Source: Closterium sp. Naga37s-1 (lineage: Eukaryota; Streptophyta; Zygnematophyceae; Desmidiales; Closteriaceae). From it: a stretch of DNA of 64,000 nucleotides. The translations under genes were made by a program, and so were the position numbers. The notes under the pieces are model-generated. The model saw nothing but the letters and a program-made list of their open reading frames with translations. It was not told the DNA's origin and did no database searches. Location: assembly GCA_947471745.1 (NCBI GenBank), contig CANJKZ010001237.1, forward strand, positions 2,462,001 to 2,526,000, written 5' to 3'. This document shows, in pieces, positions 56,101-64,000 of the stretch. Every line of letters begins with the position of its first letter. The first letter of the stretch is position 1.

Positions 56101-56441
56101 GGCGCAATACCAGAGAGAGCAGACTCACCAGCACCTGGAGCAGCAGCCTCACCAGTACCTAGAGCAGGAGACGCACTAGCACCTAGAGCAGCAGCCTCAC
56201 CAGCACCTAGAGCAGCAGGCTCTATACCTGGGTCAGGTGGTACGCACAGGGAACAGGCACGTTCAGCAATAGTAGGCAATGCATACATGGCAGTGAGAAT
56301 AGCATCATAGTCAAGAGCAAAGATATCTACCCTCTGTCCAAGCAGCTCCAGCCAGGTGGGGAGCTCAGCCTCGTCGCCAAACTCGGTACGCCAGGCGTCG
56401 CTCAGACGGGCGAAGCAGCGGGACTGTGTGTGACCAAGCGT
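52375..56441 (-). pseudogene. Copia-3 polyprotein: knuckle end, protease, integrase, linker and partial RT
   Basis: Minus-strand frame, unbroken in phase over more than 4 kb, with TGA stops at 55293-55295 (a Trp or Arg position in VLIP-IRAVRLQLR) and 53922-53924. In order: knuckle end CGTLGHTQSRCFARLSDAWR; Ala/Gly-rich spacer (APGAGESA-like); protease FTLDSGASRSFFRD; pre-integrase LLWHHRLGHPTVQRL; integrase HLDVWGPARVHGQGHERYF, SLHSDRGGEFSS, QQNGVVERRIGL; linker with GGAEPGG repeats and LSPQQLLEWYVGRQ / LTSQQLHDWYGRRQ; RT to FYILVYVDD, then sequence switches at the fold-back at about 52375. The beginning of gag is separated from it by the hAT element and continues at 60424. Confidence 0.93.
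53640..54600 (-). repeat. Gly/Ala/Pro/Glu codon repeats in the Copia-3 integrase-RT linker
   Basis: The linker is built of 15-bp (GGAEP) and longer GGSGAAEGAGA-type units. The plus-strand copy has the same at 43960-44220. The repeats keep other frames open, which produces long Leu/Val-rich (LGVLSLGVLS) and Pro/Ala-rich readings that I do not count as genes. Confidence 0.8.
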
Positions 56442-56449
56442 CCCGCAAG

Positions 56450-59400
56450 CAGGGCCTACGTTATCAGAAATTTCTTGTCTGTTTTTCTTGAATCCAGACA
56501 CGTTTTTTTGGGCTCATCTGAGGGCCTATACAAGCCCTTTCCACTCATCTGATTTTTTAGACAAGGTTCCTATATTTATCTGATTTTTTAGACAACCTTA
56601 TACGTTTCGTCTGAGACTGCAGACATCGCGTACTTTCTCGTCTGATACCGACAAATTACCCCACCTGGCCAGTTGCCCACCTGGCTAGTTGCCCACATGC
56701 CCTGTTGCCCAATGCTCCCGACGAGACTTGCCACTCGCCGCGTTACCGTGCTGCCACCGCCAGGGTGTACGTTGCCTCTGGTCGGTGAAAACACCTCATG
56801 TCAAATGCGCCAGACTCACCCCGCTGGCACGAATCTTGCCAACTGGTTTGGCATATTCGTGCCAGCGCACGGCAGACAGCTGCATTTGCAACATCGACTG
56901 CCCTCAGTGCGCGTAGAGTCAGCAGGGGTGGATGACATGGCAGCTTCCAGCGGAGAGGGAGACGTTCATGCATCGCGCCTCGTCCCAACGATACCCCCCC
57001 CGCACTCCCCGCATCACCAGGGGTCGGTCCTTCATTTTAACCTCGTTGGCGAGAGCGAGGCAGTGTGTTGTAGTTGCCACGATGGCCTCTGACTCTCGCA
57101 CGGAGGCCCCTCCAGCTTCCACTCTGCATGCTTCTCCGCCACCTTCCAGTGCGTTGCCATGCTCACGCGCTGGCCTTGATTTTCTTACCGGGGGGTGTTT
57201 CACCACAACTCCCGTCTCAGCAGCTCCTGTTGCTCCTTCGGCCGGTGAGAATGAGAGGCCAGACTCTCCCGAGCAGCCCTGCCCGTTCGCGGAAATGGAT
57301 GCCGAGCCGCTAATACCTTTTTCCCCAGTTCGATCACCGAGCTCAACAAGCCTTCCTGGGGGTTCGTCATCTGGTCAACCTCACGCATCTGCCTCTCCTA
57401 CAAAAAAACAACCCTTTCAAATCCCGCTCGCCGTTCCTTCCGCCGCGGTTTCTGGGCAAAACTAAGTATGTTCAACATAAGCTTTCTTTCGCGAAGTGCC
57501 CAAGCTCTCCCTCTGCAGGAAATCCCGCTTCTAAGGACGATGGAGGGGAGAGCCGTGCTGAAAAGAACCCCGGTCCCGCGATTCTGACGCTGGAGGAGCT
57601 GCAGCTAAAAGCCAAGCAGCAGTGGCAACGCCACTTCCCTTGGCTTATCATCGGCGACAACTCCGAAGGTTGTCCTTGCATGAGGTGCAAGATCTGCACG
57701 GTGTACGCAGATCCAGAGCCGCAGTACGGCACCGGGCGGCGAAGGCACGATTGGAGCAGCGTGAAGGCCCGCAGTCGAAGCAGGCTTCTATTTCCAACTT
57801 TGGAGATAAGAGTGTGGAAGCGCGGTGGTTGATCAAGTTGTTTCTGACTGTAAGCTTCATTTGCAAATCTGATACCCCCATCGCATTGTTTATGACACTC
57901 GTGCAGTTCATGGCGGAGATGGGAACGCCAGATATGCCCGAGAAGGACCAAGGGACTTACTGTACACCGTAAGTGTTGAATCGAATCCCCCCTCTGGTAT
58001 TTTTTCACCAGCCATTTTACTAATTATTGCCTAATGTTCGACGCAGGTACGGCTTCAAGCAGCTGGTTGAGACTCTGGTGTGCTACTTGAAGGCGAAGCA
58101 GATGCAGCACATCGTCGCCAGTCCGTTCATTGGCCTTCAGCTCGACGAAAGCACCGACAGAAGGCGTGGCAAACACATGATTGTGTATGCCACGTTTCTC
58201 CGCGGAACGGCGGTGACGACCGAGTTCTTCGCCAACCTATCTGTCGAGAAGTGCGACGCATCATCGCTGGAGGCCGTCCTCCCGACACACCTTGCAGCTT
58301 GCGGCCTTGAACTGACGAAGATCAGCGGCATGACGACGGACGGCACAAGTGTCATGACGGGATGTGACACAGGCCTGGTGGCGAGATTTCGGTCACGTGT
58401 TCCGCACATCGTACCATGCCATTGCGTTGCCCACAGGTTGTGTACCGTGAGTTTTGTTAGTTGTTTCTGTTATATTTACTTGTAGATAACTAACCAATCT
58501 GTTACGTGTTATGCCTGCAGGGAAGCACTGGCTGCTAAGGATGCTGCTCTGGAATTTCCAGAGTTCAATGTCGTTGATAAGGTCGTCCGGGCCTTCGCGG
58601 ACATTCTCGGCCGCAGCATCGTGCAACATGCGTGATTCAAGAAGCTACAGGAGGTGATCACGCGCACCAACCTGGAGATGCAAGGCATCAAGGACGTACG
58701 GTGGCTATCACGCGGGGACGCCATCGAGCGGTTTGCTGACGTGCTGCCTGCTGCAGTCGTCCTGCTGCATGAGTACGACAAGGCTTCTTACACCCTTGTA
58801 ACAAGTCTGAAGTTTCAGTTTTTCTTGTTCTTCCTGGTTGATGTGCTTCAGGAGTTGAACAGCCTCAATCTTAAGTTTCAGCGACGGCAGGTAAGGGATT
58901 TATGTCATAGATTACGCTTGGGTTCCCTTCCCGAGACTAATTTGCGTCTGTTTTATATGTGCAGCTCGATGTGACGCAGGTTCTTCCGATGGTGCAGCAC
59001 ACCACACTGGCCCTGACCAGTCGCTACGTGGAGTATGGCTCCACCTTCGGCGACAACAGTGGTCGTCTCCCGACATTCCTGAAAGCGCGCGGGAGCCTTG
59101 AGCATCGCGAGGTGAAGGTCGAAAGCGTTGACAGCGAGGGAACACCCGTGACGCACACCTACGTTCTGCACGAGGACTACATCGCGAAGGAGAAATTTGG
59201 GGGGGATTTGGCATCGTGCGTGGAGGCGGCATCGGCGTTCGCGGCGAGGACGGTGTTTTTTATCGACGACCGCATGAAGAGTCTGAAGTCGCTAGAAGGG
59301 AGCCGTCTCTTTCGGCAAGGACGGTACCCTCGCTCGCGCTCTAAGAGAGCGCGCCGATTTCCCGTGTGGCTCGAGTCTCTGCGCAACCTGTTCAAGAAGA

Positions 59401-60415
59401 AACCGCAACATCCAGACACCCTTCCTGGTAAGCGCTATATTTTATGTCAGCATGTGACCCATGCCTTGGATGATTTTGGCTGTGGTGTCATTTGTATATA
59501 CTCAACTATAAAATGTGCTATCGATGTTCCATCCCCCCTCCCCTCGCTATCAGGTGTCGATTGGGGCAAAGCTGCCAAGGAGCTCACCAGCTTCACCACA
59601 ATTCTCTCCACTCATCACGAAGACCTCTCCTTCCACGACAGCCTCTCGCAGATGCTCTCAACGCCGGATTGGGAGTTGGCCTTTCCGAACCTCGGTCGCC
59701 TGTGGATAGCTGTTGCCGTGCTCCCACTCAGCACTGTTGAGTGTGAGCGCGGTTTCAGCCGTCAGAACATTATTAAAAGCTGGGTGCGCGGCAGCTTGTG
59801 CGACACGACACTCGGGGACCTGATGACTGTCTCTCTTCTGAATTACGAGCTGAACACAGAGGAGCTGGTGGAGAGGTGGCATGGCAGTAAGAAGAGGCAG
59901 CCGGCACGTGAGGTGGTCATGGCTCAAGGATCACGTCCGGTGAACAGACGGCGGTCCCATCACCAGAAGAAACGTGCGGTAGCAACAGCAGCAGCGGAAG
60001 AGGCAACCCGCGCACAGAAAGAGGCGGAGGTGGCTGCCACAAGGGAGAGAGAGAGAGCGGCAGAAGAAGCAGCATGGGAAATCCCTACCTGGAGGAAGGG
60101 CAAAGCCGCAGCTACATTAGAGGAAACCTCAGACTCTGAGTCTGAGAGAGACAGCGGTAGTGATGATGATGACAGTGGCAGCAGCAGTAATGCTAGTGAC
60201 TCCTCTTAGAATAGGATCTTACATTAAAATGAATAGCTGTAATGAATTGATTATATGTAGTAGGACTATTTGAACATTTTCGTCTGAACGCCTAGACAAG
60301 TAGTTCAAATTCGTCTGAAAGCCTACACATCGTTACAGCATTCGTCTGAGGATCAGACAAGCAACCAGGACTCGGTCTTAACGTCAGACGGCCCCCCAGA
60401 CTAAAGTTAGCCCTG
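56450..60415 (+). mobile_element. hAT-superfamily DNA transposon (3966 bp)
   Basis: Flanked by the perfect 8-bp duplication CCCGCAAG (56442-56449 and 60416-60423), the hAT hallmark. The ends start CAGGGCCTACGTTA and, inverted, CAGGGCTAACTTTA, a short imperfect inverted repeat with the CAGGG start common in hATs. Both subterminal regions (56466-56660 and 60280-60400) are dense in TCTGA/GTCTG and the complementary CAGAC, probable transposase-binding motifs. Excision would rejoin the Copia-3 gag frame (TGQACG + TLGHTQSRC), which confirms the boundaries. Confidence 0.95.
57082..60209 (+). pseudogene. hAT transposase gene with introns, decayed
   Basis: Probable start ATG at 57082 (MASDSRTEAPPAS). 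After a Pro/Ser-rich N-terminus comes a zinc-finger-like region (FPWL...CPCMRCKICTVY), then KQASISNFGDKSVEARWLIK. Likely introns: 57969-58046 (GTAAGT...CAG), about 58437-58520, 58891-58964 and 59428-59553. The core has LQLDESTDR (first catalytic Asp), MTTDGTSVMTG, CHCVAHR, DVRWLSRGDAI, and the C-terminal dimerisation region LPLSTVECERGFSRQN with the catalytic Glu. The tail is rich in Lys/Arg, then Ser/Asp/Glu. It would cut and paste the hAT element. Frame changes near 57430 and 57740 and a TGA at 58633-58635 argue that it is inactive, unless the first two reflect unrecognised introns. It looks close to the ZNF862/DUF4371-like hATs; this subfamily call is tentative. Confidence 0.85.
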
Positions 60416-60423
60416 CCCGCAAG

Positions 60424-60694
60424 CCTGACCGGTCCGATCACCTGTGTGAATGACGTACGGGCAGCGAACGGTACTCAAAGACCCTCTACTCTGAGCGTAC
60501 CACTCGTGAAGCTGCTGGGACGTAAGTGTCTCGCGTGGACGCCGCTGCAGCTGCAGCTGGCCACTGCCAGACGCTCCCAACTGACCAGCTCCAGGGCGAC
60601 AGCTACGACGGCGACCGCCACAACCCCAACTAGCGTACCACTCACTAAGCTGCTGGGGCGTGAGAGACTCGCGTGAACGTCGTTGGAGCTGCAT
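60424..60694 (-). pseudogene. Copia-3 gag part: duplicated EWY motif and first half of the knuckle
   Basis: Minus strand: RESLTPQQLSEWYASWG, a Gly/Arg spacer, RETLTSQQLHEWYAQSRG, then VRCPYVIHTGDRTGQACG, which connects across the hAT insertion to TLGHTQSRC. No ordinary UBN2/gag domain is visible before it, unlike the other families, so the N-terminal gag may have been lost or replaced by the GC-rich leader. The two EWY motifs closely match those in the integrase-RT linker of the same family. Confidence 0.75.
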
Positions 60695-60702
60695 CTGGCC
60701 AC

Positions 60703-60760
60703 CGCCAGTAGCAGCAGTAGTAGTAGCAGCAGCAGCAGCAGCAGCCTAGGAGTAGTAGTA
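60703..60760. repeat. AGC/AGT trinucleotide microsatellite
   Basis: Runs of AGC and AGT triplets, with a GCAGGCAGGCAGG tract shortly after (60770-60800). Part of the Copia-3 leader. Confidence 0.85.
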
Positions 60761-60859
60761 GCGCAGGCAGGGCAGGCGCGGCAGGCAGGCAGGCAGGTAG
60801 GCAGGTGCTCACCAGTGGCGGGAAGGGCAGGCGCACGACGGCGGCGATGGCGGGGCCGC

Positions 60860-61400
60860 GACAGCTGCGGCAGAGCAGGACCGCGTCGGAGGTAGGGCAG
60901 GTCCGCGACAGCTGCTGCAGGGCAGGGACGTGACGGCGGCAGAAGGCTCCGCGGCAGCTGCTGCAGGGCAGGGCCGCGAAGGCGGCAGGAGGCTCCGCGG
61001 CAGCTGCTCCAGGGCGGGGCCGCGACCGCGGCAGAAGGCTCCGCGGCAGCCGCGGCAGCTGCTGCAGGGCAGGGCCGCGACGGCGGCAGAAGGCTCCGCG
61101 GCAGCTGCTGCAGGGCGGGGCTGCGACTGTGGCAGGGCGCTCCGCGGCAGCTGCTGCAGGAGCGACGGCGGCGTCCAGGGGCAGCCGCGGCGCGCGGGGC
61201 TGCAGCGCGCTACGCGAGCTGCGGACGCGGCGCGCGAAGCCGCCGCGGGCTGCGCGAGGACGGCAGCCGCGGCGCGCGGGGCTGCAGCGCGACGCGCGGG
61301 CAGCGAACGCGACGCGCGGGGCTGCAGCGCGACGCGCGGGCAGCGGACGCGACGCGCAGGGCTGCAGCGCGACGCACGGGCTGTGGGCGCGACGCGCGGG
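60860..61400. repeat. GC-rich tandem repeats in the Copia-3 leader (46-bp and about 40-bp units)
   Basis: A 46-bp unit (GCAGCTGCTGCAGGGCAGGG + CCGCGACGGCGGCAGAAGGC + TCCGCG) recurs at 60909, 60955, 61001, 61056, 61102 and 61148. From about 61250 to 61400 a roughly 40-bp unit based on GGGGCTGCAGCGCGACGCGC follows. Position between primer site and gag parallels the 45-bp repeat of the short-LTR element, but the unit sequence differs. Confidence 0.8.
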
Positions 61401-61665
61401 GCAGCGACCTGGCGGGGCGGCGCCCTGGCCTGACGGGCCTGTAGGGGCGGCTCGCAGGCCTGACGTGTCTGCAGGCGCGGCGCGTGGGCCTTACGGGCCT
61501 GCAGGGGCGGCGCTCTGGCCTAGGGCAGCAGTAGGCAGCACGAGGGCTGCAGGACGGCGCGCGCAGCGCAGCACGTCACAAGGCAAGGCAGGCAGGCAGG
61601 ACAACACGTGGGGTAACGCGGTAACCGCAACGGTAGGTGGGCCCGAAAAAACGGTCCTACGGACC

Positions 61666-61681
61666 TAGTGCTCTGAAACCA
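61666..61681 (-). other. Copia-3 primer binding site
   Basis: Minus strand ATGGTTTCAGAGCACT directly follows the LTR; TGGTTTCAGAGC is one base off the initiator-tRNA-Met site. Confidence 0.75.
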
Positions 61682-61815
61682 TGTTAGAATCTAGCAGCAG
61701 GAATGAATGAACTATCAAAGAGTTGGGTACAAGTATGAAACCCTAAAAAGGGCTGTACCCCATATTGGCTACCCCACTACAGCCTACACATATGTAACAT
61801 GCATATACTTTGACA
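61682..61815 (-). repeat. 5' LTR of Copia-3 (134 bp)
   Basis: Plus strand TGTTAGAATC...TACTTTGACA. Very short for an autonomous copia. It shares the core TGTACCCCATA..GG.CTACCCCACTACAGCCTA with the LTR at 42161. Confidence 0.8.
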
Positions 61816-62145
61816 TCTCTCACGTTCACTCTAGTACAAGCCTTTTTAGTCATTTTTTTGCTGTCACTCCGGATATATCCATACCTCAAGGCCTGGTAAG
61901 TCAGGTAGGCTGTTACACATATAATGCATTGAAGAATGAGGATCCGTGGATGTCTTGTACAGTGACCTTTTCATACCATAGTGAATATAATAATAAGGGG
62001 GGTACAAAATGCCGTACAAAACAAGTCCCAAAATGGTGCACCTGAGTGGACTGAGTTGAACATCTTCACACACAGTCCCCATTAGGTCCCTCCCACATAA
62101 TGTAATGTGGGTGGTTACGACAACAGAGATTCGAGATTTCGAATT
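61816..62145. other. Intergenic stretch without recognised features
   Basis: AT-rich relative to its left neighbour. No coding or repeat signal seen. It lies just past the 3' end of the acyl-activating enzyme gene and probably holds its 3' UTR and polyadenylation region. Confidence 0.5.
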
Positions 62146-64000
62146 TCACAATCTAGACGTAGGCCTGTTACCGCCTTCAAGATTACCCATTTCCTTCGCC
62201 CTCTCCCTCAAAACAAACTTTTGGATCTTGCCCGTCGCGGTCTTGGGCAGCTCGGTAAAAACAACTGTCCTGGGCGCCATATAATGCGGCAGGTGGTCGC
62301 GGCAGAACGCAATAATATCCCCCTCGCCCACGCGCGCATGCTGCTGCCCTGGCTTGCGGCACACAAAGGCGCACACGGACTCACCCCACATGGTATCAGG
62401 GCGCGCCACGACTGCTGCCTCCAGCACAGCGGGGTGGCGGTAGAGCACTGCCTCCACTGCTATGCTGCTCACGTTCTCCCCACCCGATATGATTATGTCC
62501 TTTGAGCGATCCTGGTTGTGGGGAGGGGACGGTGGGCGTAAGCAAGAGAGTGGGAGATGTGTGTGAGCTGCTCCCCCTGGCTTGCGGCACACAAAGGGGC
62601 ACACAGACTCCCCCCACGTGCTGTTGGGGCGAACACGCCCTGTCAGGGAGATGTGGGTATGTCTGGGCGTGCACAAAGGCACACAAAGGCGCACACGGAC
62701 TCCCCCCACATGGTATCACTGCTATGCTGCTCACGTTCTCCCCGCCCGATATGATTATATCCTTCAAGCGATCCTGGTTGCGGGAAGGAAGGGATGTAGT
62801 GCCCAAGAGAGTGGGAGATGTAGTGGGCGTGGATTGGAGCGGTGGGGACATGAGTGGTGCTTGTGAAGCTAAGTTGGGCGGAAACAGGTTCAGGAAGAGG
62901 GATGGGGGGCATTCTAGCTTCAGAGCCCACGTTATATGCAGGTCCATCAAAGGAGTGGAGGAAGCTGCATGTGGAGATGTCCACAGCGGTTAGGACGCGT
63001 CACATTTCGCGCATCGGAAGAGGATCCGGGACACACACTGAACCTGTGAGCATCGATCGCCACACCGGTGTTCCAATCTGCATGTTTGCGCCTCCGAGCC
63101 ATATGGGACAAGTTCGTCCTCAAGATCCTTTTTTGGCAGGGGTAGAAACGGTTCAGAGAGTTTTGGATGCAAGAGCCATGATTTCAGTGTGGTGGCAGAT
63201 CGACATTGGACGATCTATCGCCCTATGTGACGCGTCCTGAGTCTTTGCGAAGATAAGCGAAACAGGGATACACGAGCATTCACGAGATCGCGAACCACTG
63301 TACACCCCACATAGCGATCCCTCACAGGATCTTATGTGTGAAATGTGATGAGTTCTTGAATTACATACTGCTAGTGGTGCTGCATCTTTAAGAGAATCCT
63401 GCCAGCCTGGCAGCACCGCAACGGCTGATTGTGTAAACACCGCAACCGCTGATTGATGAGAGAGTGGTGTCAATCACTAGGGTGCCCATGCACTATTAGA
63501 GTAAATGAATATGGTCAACACATACTCTGAAACACATATGATGTCTCACCTTTCACCCCACCATTTCACCTTTGCGCCCTCAGGATTCCACCATCCCCTC
63601 ACCCCCCCACCCCACCTTGATCTCAATGTATCCACCAGGGTGCATGACATGACAGCGAGGGCATTCTGAGTCGACTCAAAATGCACTTTCCACCCTCACC
63701 ATCCCACCTTGCACCCCCCCCCATCCCACCATCCCACCTTGCACCCCCCTCATCCCACCATCCCACCTTCCACACGCCCCATCCCACAATCCCACCTTGA
63801 GTTCAATGTACCCATCAGGGTGCATGACAGCAAGGTCCCCCGAGTGGAACCACCCCCCTCGGAACGCCGCTTCAGTAGCCTGTGGGTCGCCCGCGTACCC
63901 CTTCATTACCATGTTACCCCGCAGCATCACCTCGCCCATGCTCCGCCCGTCCGCCGCCACGTGTCGCATCGTGACTGGGTCCATCACGGCTAGGCCTTCC
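62146..64000 (-). CDS. Acyl-activating enzyme (AMP-dependent acyl-CoA synthetase), peroxisomal, last two exons
   Basis: Activates a carboxylic acid to acyl-AMP and then acyl-CoA. The exon reaching the right edge (63796-64000) reads [18 protein letters not shown] and continues through [14 protein letters not shown] and [20 protein letters not shown], the conserved G-WFHTGD region, then splices at AAG|GTGGG. The last exon (62146-62511, CAG acceptor) reads [61 protein letters not shown] and the catalytic-lysine motif [20 protein letters not shown]. The two exons join in phase at [17 protein letters not shown] as in plant AAE proteins. The protein ends in -SRL, a type 1 peroxisomal targeting signal. 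Closest in character to the plant AAE1/AAE-type family; the substrate cannot be deduced. Upstream exons are outside the window. Confidence 0.9.
62575..62785 (-). repeat. Partial copies of the acyl-activating enzyme last exon inside the intron
   Basis: Going upstream: a copy of [15 protein letters not shown] (about 62575-62625), a copy of [12 protein letters not shown] (about 62665-62715), and a copy of the exon start with its own CAG acceptor, [19 protein letters not shown] (about 62725-62782). All are in the orientation of the gene and only slightly diverged. Confidence 0.85.
63605..63660 (-). repeat. Partial copy of the upstream exon's 3' end and splice donor
   Basis: About 50 bp resemble the exon end at 63796-63840 (minus strand CATGCACCC.GG.GGATACATTGAGATCAAG then GTGGGGTGGGG), with an extra CATGT shifting the reading. 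Surrounded by CCCACC/CCATCC low-complexity DNA that extends over 63560-63800. Confidence 0.75.

Noticed and set aside
42156..61820. Target duplication for Copia-3 across the full span
   Set aside because: Flanks ATCAT (42156-42160) and TCTCT (61816-61820) do not match, so the single-insertion idea is kept only as an inference.
62854..63240. 128-codon plus-strand frame antisense to the acyl-activating enzyme intron
   Set aside because: No recognisable domain and lies inside an intron of the opposite strand; likely chance.

Overview
The window is nuclear DNA of a eukaryote, most likely from the green plant lineage. Two host genes are recognisable in pieces: a CLU/TIF31-type gene and a peroxisomal acyl-activating enzyme with a C-terminal -SRL. 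Both have GT-AG introns. Almost everything else is transposable elements nested in each other. A GC-rich streptophyte such as a charophyte alga would fit, but this is inference; nothing here fixes the species. There are no bacterial operons, rRNA, tRNA or CRISPR.

Layout. 1-1150: minus-strand Ty1/copia gag-protease fragment (called Copia-5 here). 1345-2397: minus-strand exons of a CLU-like gene, one exon duplicated, cut at 2465 by a truncated minus-strand Copia-1 (2465-6414). 6415-11030: about 125 units of a 37-bp satellite. 11031-25161: plus-strand Copia-1 tandem array (3' fragment-LTR-internal-LTR-internal-LTR) whose last unit keeps a 1534-codon open frame. 25162-28934: the same satellite in the opposite orientation, split by a 1597-bp Tc1/mariner element. 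28935-32388: another decayed Copia-1. 32389-36177: minus-strand 3' half of Copia-2. 36178-40961: minus-strand 5' part of Copia-4 (LTR, gag, protease, a tryptophan/glycine-repeat domain), with a 1.45-kb short-LTR element inserted at 38883-40335. 40962-42160: unassigned. 42161-61815: Copia-3 sequence, rearranged around an inverted duplication of integrase and RT; a full Copia-2 (45172-51607) and a hAT element (56450-60415) are inserted in it. 62146-64000: 3' exons of the acyl-activating enzyme gene, with partial exon copies in its intron.

The copia elements share the usual order: LTR, tRNA-iMet-type primer site, gag zinc knuckle, protease, integrase, RT, RNase H, polypurine tract, LTR. Nearly all copies carry stops or frameshifts. 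The best preserved is Copia-1 at 19426-24030, but its RT motif reads YVDH instead of YVDD. The Copia-2 at 45172-51607 has about 99% identical LTRs, a 5-bp target duplication and a single coding frameshift. Exact target duplications were found for four insertions (CCCTT, AGGGC, CCCGCAAG, TA), giving a relative order of events. Observations that merit checking are the inverted satellite arrays, the WG-repeat domain in Copia-4, the short-LTR element with strong hairpins, the IN-RT inverted duplication bounded by GTCGAC, and the exon duplications in both host genes.
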